A program made the translations under genes and the position numbers. This document shows, in pieces, positions 26,802-35,264 of a stretch of 64,000 nt of DNA. Each line of letters starts with the position of its first letter. The stretch's first letter is position 1. The notes below the pieces were generated by a model. The model was not told the DNA's origin, did no database searches, and worked only from the letters and a program-made list of their open reading frames with translations. The DNA lies in NCBI GenBank assembly GCA_017309275.1, contig JAFKLT010000048.1:1-64000 (forward strand). Reading direction: 5' to 3'. The DNA is from Sphingomonadales bacterium. GTDB lineage: Bacteria; Pseudomonadota; Alphaproteobacteria; Sphingomonadales; Sphingomonadaceae.

Positions 26802-27601
26802 GACGCCTTGCGCTTTCGCTTTGTGGAGCCCGCGCCAAGTTCGATCCAGGCGGGCGCATGGTCGCTCGTCTTGTCGAGCGCCCGCGGGCGGGTGTCGACG
26901 CCGGCTGCCTCGAGCCGCTTCGCCGCGGGCTTGTTCAGCAGCAGATGGTCGATGCGGATGCCGGCATTGCGTTCGAACGAGCGCCGCCAATAAGCCCAGA
27001 AGCTGTAGATGCGCTCCCCGGGATGCAGGTGACGGATCGCATCGGTCCAGCCCTGGTCGAGGATGCGCCGGTAGGCGGCTTTGGCTTCGGGCGCGAAGAG
27101 CGCGTCCTTCATCCAGTTCTCGGGCTTGTACACATCGAGGTCGGTGGGAATGACGTTGAAGTCGCCGCAGATGACGACGGGCGCATCGAGGTCGAAGAGC
27201 GTTGTCAGATGCGCGTCGAGCCGCGCCATCCACTGCATCTTGTAATCGAACTTCGGACCGGGCCAGGGGTTGCCGTTGGGAAGATAGAGGCCGGCGACGA
27301 GGATGCCGCCCACCGCGGCCTCGATATAGCGGCTCTGCTCGTCGCCGGGATCGCCGGGGAGCCCGCGGCGCGTTTCGTGGATTTCGCCGACGCGGCTCAG
27401 CATCGCGACGCCGTTCCAGCGGCTCTGGCCGTGCCAGATCACGTCATAGCCCGCGTCGCGGATCGCCTTCTCGGGGAATTTCTCCTGAGGGGCTTTCAAT
27501 TCCTGCAGGCAAACGATGTCGGGCTCGGCCTGCGCGAGCCAGCCGAGCAGAATGTCGAGGCGGCCGCCGATGCCGTTCACATTATAGGTCGCGATCTTCA
27601 C
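26798..27601 (-). CDS. xth: Exonuclease III / AP endonuclease
   Basis: 267 residues of the Mg-dependent EEP fold. It cuts abasic sites and trims 3-prime ends. Visible are NVNGIGGRLDILLGW, the metal Glu in CLQELKAPQEKFP, the catalytic GDFNVIPTDLDVY, and SDHAPAW at the C-terminus. GTG start at 27601 overlaps the ligD stop (GTGA), giving translational coupling. Encoding it between ligD and a 2H-like gene makes an end-processing module. The frame is open to 27934 but that part lies inside ligD. Confidence 0.95.
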   Translation of the reverse strand: MKIATYNVNGIGGRLDILLGWLAQAEPDIVCLQELKAPQEKFPEKAIRDAGYDVIWHGQSRWNGVAMLSRVGEIHETRRGLPGDPGDEQSRYIEAAVGGILVAGLYLPNGNPWPGPKFDYKMQWMARLDAHLTTLFDLDAPVVICGDFNVIPTDLDVYKPENWMKDALFAPEAKAAYRRILDQGWTDAIRHLHPGERIYSFWAYWRRSFERNAGIRIDHLLLNKPAAKRLEAAGVDTRPRALDKTSDHAPAWIELGAGSTKRKRKAS

Positions 27602-29481
27602 AGGTCGGGCAGCGTCTGGTCGGCGCGGCCCCAGCCTTGCAGCGCCTTGAGGCCGGCGCGCTTCAGAAGCTCCTTCGCGTCGGTGATGCGGAAATGCGAA
27701 GGCTTGTCGATCGTCTCCATTTCCTTCCAGCTGATGGGCGCGGCGACCGGCGCGCCTTCGCGGGCCCGCGCCGAATAGGGCATCACCGCAGTCGCGCCGC
27801 GCTGGTTGCGGAGATAATCGACGAAGATCCGGCCCTTGCGCTGCGCCTTGGGGAGGGCGGCGGTGAAGCGGTCGGAATCCATCTGGGCGACGGCGCGGGC
27901 GAGCCGGTGCGCGAAGTCCTTGACCTCGGGCCATTCGGCGCGCGGCACGAGCGGGGCGATCACATGGACGCCTTTGCCGCCGGTGAGCATCGGGAAGGTC
28001 TCGAGGCCCATCTGCTTCAGGATGTCGCGGAACTGGAAGGCGGCGCTGCGGACCGCCTCGAAATCGAGACCGACGTCGGGATCGAGATCGAAGACGAGCC
28101 GATCGGCCTTCTCGACATCCTCGATGCGCGCGCCCCAGCCATGGAATTCGATCGTGCCCATCTGGACGCAGGTCATCAGGCCCTCGGGCGTGTCCATATA
28201 GAGATAGGGCTGGTTGTCGCCATCCTTCTCCTCGATCGCGACCTGTTTCACCGCATCGCCGAGGCTTCCGGCATCATGTTTCTGGAAGAAGCATTTCTTG
28301 GCGCGGCCCTGCGGACAGCGCACGAGGCTGATCGGGCGCGAACCCGCCCACGGCAGCATGATCGGCGCGACCACGGCATAATATTCTGCAAGCTCGCCCT
28401 TGGTGAGCCCCGCCTCGGGAAAGATGACGCGGTCGGGGTTGCTGATCGGTACTGGCGAGGCGTGCGCCACCTCGGCGACCGCCGCTTCGCTTTCGATCAC
28501 GACCGCTTCGGGCTTCTTGTCCTCACGAAGGCCGAGATAGCTCGGGTGGCGGAGCGTGCCATCGTTCGTCATCTCGGTGAAGGCGATCTCGGCGACGAGC
28601 TTCGGCTCGATCCAGTGCGCGCCGCGCGTCTCGGTGCGGGGCACCTTCACCGTCGGCTCCTTTCGTTCGAGCGGCTTCATCATCGCCTGGAGGCGGAAGA
28701 GCTCCTCGGTATCGAAACCGGTCCCGACCTTGCCCGCGTAGCGCAGCGCGCCCTTCTCATGGACGCCAAGCATCAGCGAGCGGAACGCGCGCGACGTGTC
28801 CGAGGGCGTCCAGCCGACGATGACGAACTCCTGCCGCTTGATGCACTTCGTCTTGAGCCAACTTCCCGCGCGCGCGCCGACATAGCGCGCATCGCCCTTT
28901 TTCGAGATGACCCCTTCGAGACCCGCAGCGCAGAAACTCTCGAGCAATGCCTCGCCGCTGCCCGCGATATGATCCGAGTAGCGGATATGCCTGGAGGCCT
29001 TGGGAAGAATTTTGGCAAGATGCGCCTTGCGGTCGAGGAGGGGGAGGGCGGTCAGATCCTCGCCGTCCAGCGCGAGCAGATCGAAGGCGAAATAGTCGAT
29101 GCTATCGGGCGCGGACTTCAGGGCATTTTGCAGTGACTGGAAGCTTGAGCGGCCTTCAGCATCGAGCACGACCGCTTCACCGTCGATCAGCGCGCTGTCT
29201 ACCTTCAGCTTTGCGGCCTCGGCGAGGAGCGGCGCGAAGCGCTCCGACCAGTCGAGACCGGAGCGCGTATAGGCGCGGGCCTCGTCGCCGCCGACCGCGA
29301 TCAGCAGGCGGTAGCCGTCATATTTCATCTCGTGAACCCAGCCCCTGCCAGCGGGAACGCTGTCGACGAGCGTCGCCAGCTGGACCGGACGAAAGGGCGG
29401 GGGAGCCGCAGCCTTTCGTTCGCCGCGCTTCGAAGAGGGGGCGCGGTCTGCAGGGCTCGGTGCGGCGGTCTTTCTGGCCAT
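27598..29481 (-). CDS. ligD: LigD, ATP-dependent DNA ligase with polymerase domain
   Basis: 627 residues from ATG 29481. Ligase domain first (about 30-315), with the nucleotidyl-acceptor Lys53 in EMKYDGYRLL and motif EGVISKKGDARYVGARAGSWLKTKC. The polymerase/primase domain (about 330-625) has ISNPDRVIFPEAG, the catalytic Asp pair RLVFDLDPDVGLD, and TGGKGVHVIAPL. There is no N-terminal phosphoesterase (PE) domain, unlike many LigD proteins. It seals Ku-bound double-strand breaks. A GGAAC with GGTC 16 bases later lies 9-33 bases upstream, a weak stress-promoter match. Downstream xth is coupled. Confidence 0.96.
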   Translation of the reverse strand: MARKTAAPSPADRAPSSKRGERKAAAPPPFRPVQLATLVDSVPAGRGWVHEMKYDGYRLLIAVGGDEARAYTRSGLDWSERFAPLLAEAAKLKVDSALIDGEAVVLDAEGRSSFQSLQNALKSAPDSIDYFAFDLLALDGEDLTALPLLDRKAHLAKILPKASRHIRYSDHIAGSGEALLESFCAAGLEGVISKKGDARYVGARAGSWLKTKCIKRQEFVIVGWTPSDTSRAFRSLMLGVHEKGALRYAGKVGTGFDTEELFRLQAMMKPLERKEPTVKVPRTETRGAHWIEPKLVAEIAFTEMTNDGTLRHPSYLGLREDKKPEAVVIESEAAVAEVAHASPVPISNPDRVIFPEAGLTKGELAEYYAVVAPIMLPWAGSRPISLVRCPQGRAKKCFFQKHDAGSLGDAVKQVAIEEKDGDNQPYLYMDTPEGLMTCVQMGTIEFHGWGARIEDVEKADRLVFDLDPDVGLDFEAVRSAAFQFRDILKQMGLETFPMLTGGKGVHVIAPLVPRAEWPEVKDFAHRLARAVAQMDSDRFTAALPKAQRKGRIFVDYLRNQRGATAVMPYSARAREGAPVAAPISWKEMETIDKPSHFRITDAKELLKRAGLKALQGWGRADQTLPDL

Positions 29482-29524
29482 GGACTCAAGACCATTTGGC
29501 GCCGCGATCGTTCCCGGTGGCGGG

Positions 29525-29550
29525 GCAACTTGCCCGCCCCGCCATGCGTT
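29525..29550 (+). promoter_or_regulatory. EcfG-like promoter, GCAAC variant
   Basis: GCAAC, 17-base spacer, CGTT, ending 34 bases before the zinc-finger gene. One base off the -35 consensus. Confidence 0.4.
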
Positions 29551-29583
29551 CCCATTTTCGTCCCCGAAACATGGAGCTTCAAC

Positions 29584-29847
29584 ATGGCGAATGGCTGGGC
29601 GCGCGACGGCGCCGTTCAGGAGCAGATCGACGACACGGTGAGCGATGCCGTCAAGGAGGCGCGCCTGCGGCTGCTGTCCGGCAAGGGCGCGGACTATTGC
29701 GACGATTGCGGCGAGCGGATTGCGGAGGCGCGGCGAAAGGCCTTGCCTGCGAGCCGTACCTGCATCGGGTGCCAGACGCTTCGCGACGCCGAAGGCCGTC
29801 CGGCCGGTTTCAACCGCCGGGGAAGCAAGGACAGTCAGCTGCGCTGA
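29584..29847 (+). CDS. DksA/TraR-type C4 zinc-finger protein
   Basis: 87 residues. A coiled segment is followed by a C4 zinc finger CDDCGERIAEARRKALPASRTCIGC, the TraR/DksA C-terminal finger, with no long N-terminal coiled coil. Such short forms are thought to act at RNA polymerase like DksA or TraR, but the key acidic tip residues cannot be checked here. GGAG lies 8 bases before the ATG. Confidence 0.85.
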   Translation: MANGWARDGAVQEQIDDTVSDAVKEARLRLLSGKGADYCDDCGERIAEARRKALPASRTCIGCQTLRDAEGRPAGFNRRGSKDSQLR

Positions 29848-29878
29848 CCCCTTGGGAAAGCGAGCCGCGGCATGGACT

Positions 29879-30910
29879 TCAGGCGCGCGCCTTGGCTGCG
29901 GCGCGGACCTCCTGCGATCGGTTGAGCGCGATAACGAGGATATCGTCGCCGTCGACGATGACGCCGACATTGTCCATGCCGACGAGCGACACGCGTTTTC
30001 CGGGCGCGCGGACGAGGCAATTGTGGCTGTCGTGTGCGAAAAGATCGTCGCTGCAAGCATTACCGGAAGCGTCGGCACCTGCGAGCGCGTGCACCGCCTG
30101 CCAGCTGCCTAGGTCCGACCAGCCCATCGACACGGGGACGACCGCAACGCGGGCGTCTTTCTCCATCACGGCATAATCGATCGAATCAGAGGGCGCCTGT
30201 TCGAACGGCGCGCTTGCCGCGTGCAGGGCATCGCCATCGTGCAGCGCATTGGCGACCGCGGCTTCCGCCGCGCGATATATGGCCGGGCAATGCGTGAGCA
30301 TCGCTTCGCGCATGCGACCGGCCCGGAAGAGGAAGATGCCGGCGTTCCAGCTGTAGCCACCCTCGCGAAGCATCGCTTCGGCATCGGCGAGGGGCGGCTT
30401 CTCGACGAAGCGGGCGACGGCAAATCCCGCGCCGCCGAGCGGCGCGCCGCTGGCGATGTAGCCGAAGCCCGTGTCGGGCCGATCGGGGGCGATGCCGAAT
30501 GTGACCAGCCAGTCGTCGCGCGCCAGATCGGCGGCTTTGGCGATGGCGCCCCGGAATGCGGCTACATCGGCGATGACATGATCGCTCGGCATGACGAGCA
30601 GCAGAACGTCATCGGCCGACGAAGCGACCGCGAGCGCGATGGCGGCAGCGGTGTTGCGCGCCGCGGGCTCGACGATCAGCCGAAGGTCGCGACCCTGGGA
30701 TTGCTCGCGCACCATCGCGACATGCTCGGCGCCGCACACGATGAGCGGCGCCGAAAAGCCGGCTCCGGTTGCCCGATCGAGCGTGCGGGCGAACAGGCTC
30801 TCCTTTCCGATGATGTCGAGAAACTGTTTGGCACGCGCGCCGCGGGAAGCAGGCCAGAGGCGCGTACCCGCGCCGCCGCAAAGAATGACGGGCTGGATCG
30901 TCGCAGACAT
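29879..30910 (-). CDS. manC: Mannose-1-phosphate guanylyltransferase
   Basis: 343 residues. Makes GDP-mannose from mannose-1-phosphate and GTP. N-terminal LCGGAGTRLWPASR signature loop and KQF, VMPSDHVI, the FVEKPPLADAEAM lysine segment and WNAGIFLF, a typical nucleotidyltransferase fold, but without the extra isomerase domain of bifunctional ManC. With the isomerase at 22115 it gives most of the GDP-mannose route. Confidence 0.93.
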   Translation of the reverse strand: MSATIQPVILCGGAGTRLWPASRGARAKQFLDIIGKESLFARTLDRATGAGFSAPLIVCGAEHVAMVREQSQGRDLRLIVEPAARNTAAAIALAVASSADDVLLLVMPSDHVIADVAAFRGAIAKAADLARDDWLVTFGIAPDRPDTGFGYIASGAPLGGAGFAVARFVEKPPLADAEAMLREGGYSWNAGIFLFRAGRMREAMLTHCPAIYRAAEAAVANALHDGDALHAASAPFEQAPSDSIDYAVMEKDARVAVVPVSMGWSDLGSWQAVHALAGADASGNACSDDLFAHDSHNCLVRAPGKRVSLVGMDNVGVIVDGDDILVIALNRSQEVRAAAKARA

Positions 30911-31260
30911 AGGATCAACCTTCTAGGGTCGGGGCGGAGGCGCGCGAGCTCGACCCGATCGACTTTCCGCCGTTTTCGAAATGAGCGACCGGCTGGACCA
31001 TGTCCGAATGAACGCCGCGCAAGCGAGCGAGTTGCCCCTGTTTCTGCGCAGAGGCCCGAAATTCGGGGCGGATTAACGCAGGTTATACCGAATTCTCGCA
31101 TGCGTGATCCGGATTGAGCGCGGTCAGCGTGTCCTGTTGCGCCAGAAAATTGCGAAGTCGGCGATAAGAATGCTTCAACGACGAAGATTGTGGACGCTTG
31201 CCGGTCGGACTTCACTTCCGCCGCATGCAGCCCGCCGGGGCACCGGGGCGTTGAACAGGC
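30911..31260. other. 350-base intergenic region with a repeated motif
   Basis: No gene seen. At about 31070-31092 it carries GGATTAACGCAGGTTATA, nearly the same as GGATTAACACAGGTTATT at 63468-63485. The rest has no hairpin with a T-run. Confidence 0.45.
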
Positions 31261-31485
31261 ATGAACCAGAGCGACACCTTTCTGATGCTGGCCGGGCAAG
31301 AATTGAAATTCCTCTCCGACCTCATCGCGCGGATCGATCAAGGACGTCTTGATCCTGTCGGCCTCGACCGGGAGGCCGCGATCCTCCTCCTGCGCGAGGT
31401 AGCGGCGGAGCGCCGAAGCCTAGTCGATCGCCTGAAATCTTATGAGGGTGAGGGCGGCGCTGCCTGGACCGGAGCGCCCGTATAG
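31261..31485 (+). CDS. Small helical hypothetical protein
   Basis: 74 residues (MNQSDTFLMLAGQELKFLSDLIARIDQG...RRSLVDRLKSYEGEGG), amphipathic helices without a known domain. No strong ribosome binding site; the call rests on codon composition and an open frame in a stretch of stress genes. Confidence 0.45.
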   Translation: MNQSDTFLMLAGQELKFLSDLIARIDQGRLDPVGLDREAAILLLREVAAERRSLVDRLKSYEGEGGAAWTGAPV

Positions 31486-31521
31486 GGGCTCTTTGTCGGT
31501 CCTTGCTAATCTCGTCCGCCG

Positions 31522-31818
31522 CTATCCCTTGGCATTTCGGCGGCGCGTTTCCCAACCCTTTTTCGCGGCCGCCGATCGCTTTTCGCTGCTCTTGCCCGTA
31601 CCGCTTTTGCGGCCACCTTTTCTCGAGGCTTCATGGGTATCGGGCTGGCCACGGCCGGAACCCGACTTGTTGCCGCCGCCCGACTCCTTGTTCACCGTTG
31701 CCCATGCGCGGCTCTCCGCTTCCTTCTTGCCGACGCCGCGCTTCTCATAACTTTCTTCGATATGCTCGGCCTTGCGCTTTTGCTTGTCGGTGTAGCTTGA
31801 TTTGTCCCCACGGGGCAT
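31522..31818 (-). CDS. Small basic stress protein (plasmid-stabilisation-like annotation)
   Basis: 98 residues from the ATG at 31818 (GGGAG, 9-base spacing). Highly basic: MPRGDKSSYTDKQKRKAEHIEESYEKRGVGKKEAESRAWATVNKESGGG, then a KGG-like Lys/Gly/Ser tail. Homologues are often named plasmid stabilisation protein without evidence. Likely disordered and possibly nucleic-acid associated. An EcfG-like promoter of the GGTT type is 32-56 bases upstream. Confidence 0.75.
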   Translation of the reverse strand: MPRGDKSSYTDKQKRKAEHIEESYEKRGVGKKEAESRAWATVNKESGGGNKSGSGRGQPDTHEASRKGGRKSGTGKSSEKRSAAAKKGWETRRRNAKG

Positions 31819-31849
31819 GACAATTCTCCCTATCCGGCCCCCTTTGGTC

Positions 31850-31874
31850 AACCAACGGAACATCTTGGGGTTCC
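31850..31874 (-). promoter_or_regulatory. EcfG-type promoter
   Basis: Minus strand GGAAC (31874-31870), exactly 16 bases, GGTT (31853-31850). GGTT is an accepted variant of the -10 box in this family of promoters. Confidence 0.6.
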
Positions 31875-32008
31875 GCTAACGACGCTAATCGGTGGCATGC
31901 AAGACCTCGCTTCCGGAGACGGACACGAGCGCGCTGGCCGTGTCGGCACCGCGTGACAATCGTTGCGAGCGGCGGCGGCGCCCAGATATGATTGCCGCTC
32001 GGCGCGGT

Positions 32009-32944
32009 CTATCCGTTGACGACCGTTCCGCCGTTCGGGTGGAGCACCTGGCCCGATATGTAGCTGCTGTCGTCGCACGCAAGAAAGAGGAAGCTCGGCG
32101 CGACCTCGTTGGGCTCTCCCGGTCGCTTCATCGGCGTCGTCTCGCCAAAACTTTCGACTTTTTCGGCGGGCGCTCCGCCGCGTGGATTGAGCGGGGTCCA
32201 GATCGGGCCGGGCGCGACCGCATTCACCCTGATCCCCTTCTCGATCAGATTCTCGCTGAGCGAGCGCGTGAAGGCGGTAATGGCGCCCTTGGTCGCACTA
32301 TAGTCGAGCAGACCACCGCTCCCCTGATACATGGTCACGCTCGTGCAATTGATGATCGCCGCGCCTTTCTTGAGATGCGGCAGCGCAGCCTGCACAAGAT
32401 AGAACATGCCGAAGATATTGGTGGCGAAGGTGCGCTGCAGCTGCTCCGGGCTGATGTCGCGAATATCGTCCGCCGGATGCTGTTCGCCCGCATTGTTGAC
32501 GAGAACATCGATGCGCTTCAGCTTGCTCACGACCTTGTCGACGATAGTCCTTCCGGCGCTGGTTTTGCCCACGTCGGCCCTGACGAGGATCGCGGTGCGC
32601 CCTTCGGCGCCTACGAGCGAAGCCGTTTCCTCGGCATCGGCCTTGTTGCTCTTGTAAACGATTGCGATGTCCGCACCTTCGCGGGCGAACAATACGGCTA
32701 CCGCGCGCCCGATCCCGCTGTCGCCGCCGGTCACGATCGCGACCTTGTCCTTGAGCCGGTCGGAACCGGCATAGCGCGGCTCCCATTTCGGCGCGCGGTC
32801 GAGATCGGATTCCCGGTCTTTCGGCGGCGTGCGGATCGTCTTCGTCTCGCCGACCTCCTTCCGCAGTTTCCTTGCCGCCGTCTGTTTTCCGCGCTTCTCG
32901 GACGCGGTTTCTCCGACCTTTCCGGCCTCTGATTTGCGTGCCAT
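32009..32944 (-). CDS. SDR-family oxidoreductase (YghA-like)
   Basis: 311 residues: a basic N-terminal extension (1-40), then a short-chain dehydrogenase. NAD(P) loop TGGDSGIGRAVAVLFAREGADIAI, NNAGEQ and catalytic Ser/Tyr/Lys in CTSVTMYQGSGGLLDYSATKGAI; C-terminal RPGEPNEVAPSFLFLACDDSSYISG. Family members of this size are general stress dehydrogenases with unknown substrate. No EcfG box seen upstream. Confidence 0.9.
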   Translation of the reverse strand: MARKSEAGKVGETASEKRGKQTAARKLRKEVGETKTIRTPPKDRESDLDRAPKWEPRYAGSDRLKDKVAIVTGGDSGIGRAVAVLFAREGADIAIVYKSNKADAEETASLVGAEGRTAILVRADVGKTSAGRTIVDKVVSKLKRIDVLVNNAGEQHPADDIRDISPEQLQRTFATNIFGMFYLVQAALPHLKKGAAIINCTSVTMYQGSGGLLDYSATKGAITAFTRSLSENLIEKGIRVNAVAPGPIWTPLNPRGGAPAEKVESFGETTPMKRPGEPNEVAPSFLFLACDDSSYISGQVLHPNGGTVVNG

Positions 32945-33156
32945 TGCCGACTCCTCCTGTTCTGCCTGTCATCGACAAACCGGCGGGTCCTACACTTGGT
33001 TGCGGAGCACTTGGCTCATGCCGAGCTGCGCTGCGGCCGAGCTGTCCGGTATATTCCATGGGCTGGAAATGCGCGGCCGACTTTCTACCTATGCAGCGTT
33101 GCAATCCTTACCGCCCCGGGGGCGCGCCCTGCGCTGCCGAAGCTGAGAGAAGAAGT

Positions 33157-33822
33157 TTGTCGAAGATCGTGAACGGTGCCAGCCTGCAACCTCGCTCCGG
33201 AGACGCCCCCAAAAACATCGTGCTGCTGCTCCACGGCTTCGGGTCGAGCGGCTCCGACATGATTTCGCTGGCGCCGCAGTGGCAGGAGGCCTTGCCAGAC
33301 ACGCTGTTTCTTGCGCCGCATGCACCGCAGCGATGCTCGATAATGGGCGGGGGCTACCAATGGTGGGGGCTGTCGGGTTTCGCCCCGGCGGCGTTGGCTG
33401 CAGGCGCTGCGTCGGCAGCGCCGGCGATCGACGCGTTCATCGATCGCAAGCTCGCGCAATATGACCTCAGCGAGGCCGATCTCGCCCTTGTGGGTTTCAG
33501 CCAGGGCACGATGATGGCGCTTCAGGTCGGCCTTCGCCGCCCCCGCGCCGTTGCCGCTATCGTCGGCTATTCGGGCATGCTCGCGGGCGCGGCCGATCTT
33601 GCGCATCATGTTCCGTCGAAACCGCCAGTCCTGCTGGTGCACGGCACGGCCGACCCCGTCGTGCCGATCGCGGCGCTGCACATGTCCGAGAGCCAGTTGA
33701 AGCGGCTCGGCGTCGAGGTCGAGACGCATATCTCCTACGGCGTCGCGCACAGCGTCGACCCGGTCGGACTGCGGACCGGCCGCGACTTCGTGACCGGCGC
33801 CTTTGTAAAAAGCTGCGGCTGA
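33157..33822 (+). CDS. Phospholipase/carboxylesterase, alpha/beta hydrolase
   Basis: About 221 residues. The esterase core shows LLLHGFGSSGSDMI, nucleophile Ser in GFSQGTMMALQ, Asp in HGTADPVVPI and His in GVAHSVDP, a full triad. Related proteins deacylate lysophospholipids or thioesters. Start choice is a TTG at 33157 (weak GAGAAG site); the long upstream open frame is not family-like. Confidence 0.87.
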   Translation: MSKIVNGASLQPRSGDAPKNIVLLLHGFGSSGSDMISLAPQWQEALPDTLFLAPHAPQRCSIMGGGYQWWGLSGFAPAALAAGAASAAPAIDAFIDRKLAQYDLSEADLALVGFSQGTMMALQVGLRRPRAVAAIVGYSGMLAGAADLAHHVPSKPPVLLVHGTADPVVPIAALHMSESQLKRLGVEVETHISYGVAHSVDPVGLRTGRDFVTGAFVKSCG

Positions 33823-33928
33823 ACCGCGCAGCTTCGTCACGGCGGCATCGGGCGCACGGGTGTCGGCGAGCGACGCGGGGTGGCCGGGAAGGGAGAGGGG
33901 GGCACCCGCGGTGGGGTGGGAGCCGCGC

Positions 33929-33953
33929 GGAACTGCCGGGTGCAGCGGGCGTT
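33929..33953 (+). promoter_or_regulatory. EcfG-type promoter of the DUF1206 gene
   Basis: Perfect GGAAC-N16-CGTT. Start of transcription is expected near 33960, 27 bases before the ATG at 33987. Confidence 0.8.
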
Positions 33954-33986
33954 GGCCTGATGGGTCAACATTCGGGGACAGGCATT

Positions 33987-34778
33987 ATGAACAAGCTGCG
34001 GCGGCTCGAGACATTTGCGCGGACGGGGTGGTTCGCGCGCGGCGTCGTCTATTGCCTGCTGGCATGGATAGCGCTCACCGGTTCGTCGGCCGACGACGCC
34101 AGTCCGCAAGCCGTGTTCCGCTCGGTCCGCGATATGCCCGCTGGCTCGATCCTTCTTGCTCTTCTCGCGATGGGTCTGGCGCTTTACGGCGCCTATCGCC
34201 TGTACGGGGCGGCGCTCGATAGCGAAAACAAGGGAGGCGGTGCGAAGGGCGTCGCTGTGCGGATAGGCTATGCCGCGAGCGGCATCGCCCATTTCATTCT
34301 CGCCTGGGCGGCGCTTCGCCTTGCCTCCGGCGGCGGCGCCGAAGACGGCCGCGAGAAAGAGGCGGCGGGAATGCTGCTCGAACTGCCGCTTGGCGGCCTG
34401 CTCCTCGGGCTCGTCGGCGCCGCCTTCCTCGCGGCGGCCGTGCAGCAGGCGGTCAAGGCCTGGACCACCGAATTTACAAAGGATCTCGATGCGGCAGCAC
34501 CTGCATGGGCCGTGCCCGTCGGGCGGGCGGGTCTTGCGGCGCGCGCGGTCGTGTTCGCCGTCATCGGCGCCTCGCTCGTGCGCGGCGGCTGGTTCGGCGC
34601 TGCCCGCGAGGTCAAGGGCCTCGGCGACGCGCTCTCGGCGCTCACCGACAATCCGCCGCTCTATCTGCTCGTTGCCGCCGGGCTGTTCCTGTTCGGCGTA
34701 CACAGCTTCGTCGAGGTCCGCTGGCGGCGGCTTCGCGATGAAGACACGATCGCGCGGATCATGGCAGCGCGACGCTGA
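33987..34778 (+). CDS. DUF1206 membrane protein
   Basis: 263 residues with about six membrane segments (for example GVVYCLLAWIAL, ILLALLAMGLALYGAYRLY, LGGLLLGLVGAAFLAAAVQQAV, LLVAAGLFLFGVHSFVEVRWRR). DUF1206 consists of repeated two-helix units; its function is unknown, but it occurs in actinobacterial and proteobacterial stress contexts. A perfect EcfG promoter controls it. ATG 33987 is taken because it follows the promoter by a suitable distance. Confidence 0.85.
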   Translation: MNKLRRLETFARTGWFARGVVYCLLAWIALTGSSADDASPQAVFRSVRDMPAGSILLALLAMGLALYGAYRLYGAALDSENKGGGAKGVAVRIGYAASGIAHFILAWAALRLASGGGAEDGREKEAAGMLLELPLGGLLLGLVGAAFLAAAVQQAVKAWTTEFTKDLDAAAPAWAVPVGRAGLAARAVVFAVIGASLVRGGWFGAAREVKGLGDALSALTDNPPLYLLVAAGLFLFGVHSFVEVRWRRLRDEDTIARIMAARR

Positions 34779-34801
34779 CGATTCCCATTGCGCGGGCCCG
34801 C

Positions 34802-34826
34802 GGAACCCTGTGGGCTTCGCCGCGTT
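34802..34826 (+). promoter_or_regulatory. EcfG-type promoter of the lipoprotein gene
   Basis: Perfect GGAAC-N16-CGTT; expected start near 34833, about 25 bases before the ATG. Confidence 0.8.
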
Positions 34827-34857
34827 AGCAGGGCAGTCATCAACAGGGAGAATCTCG

Positions 34858-35133
34858 ATGAAAAAGCTGTTTGTAACCCTCGCCGCAACCTCGGCCCTCG
34901 CGCTCGGCGCCTGCCAAAGCCCCGCCGCCGACAAGGTCGAGGATCAGGCCGAAGCGAAGGCCGAGGCGATCGACGATCAGGCCGACGCGATGCCCGAAGG
35001 TCCCGCCAAAGAGGCAATGGAGCAGAAGGCCGATGTCGTCGAAGAGCAGGGCGAAGAAAAGGCCAACGCGATGGACGACAATGGCGAGATCGCTCCGTCC
35101 GAAACCGGCGTCGGCGACACCCAGAAGAATTAA
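34858..35133 (+). CDS. Small acidic lipoprotein
   Basis: 91 residues. Signal peptide with lipobox LGAC (Cys at about 19), then a very acidic Glu/Asp/Ala helical stretch (VEDQAEAKAEAIDDQADAMPEGPAKEAMEQKADVVEEQGEEKANAMDD), probably a coil. GGGAG 7 bases upstream. It sits behind a perfect EcfG promoter and a clear terminator, so it is a monocistronic stress-induced envelope protein of unknown role. Confidence 0.85.
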   Translation: MKKLFVTLAATSALALGACQSPAADKVEDQAEAKAEAIDDQADAMPEGPAKEAMEQKADVVEEQGEEKANAMDDNGEIAPSETGVGDTQKN

Positions 35134-35160
35134 GACTGCCTTCCCTAAGGGCAGGGTGAA

Positions 35161-35183
35161 GGGCGCCGGTTCCGGCGCCCTTT
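35161..35183 (+). terminator. Intrinsic terminator
   Basis: GGGCGCC/GGCGCCC hairpin with GGTTCC loop, then TTT. Confidence 0.75.
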
Positions 35184-35264
35184 ATCGTTGCGGTGGCCCG
35201 GCTCAGGCTGCTGGCAGTTGGCGCCGCTGGGATACCGCAAGGGAACGCGGTTCGGCGTCGCTTC

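Noticed and set aside
27202-29136. Plus-strand frame of 644 codons across xth and ligD
   Set aside because: Antisense shadow of conserved enzymes, rich in Arg and Asp as expected for complementary GC-rich codons.
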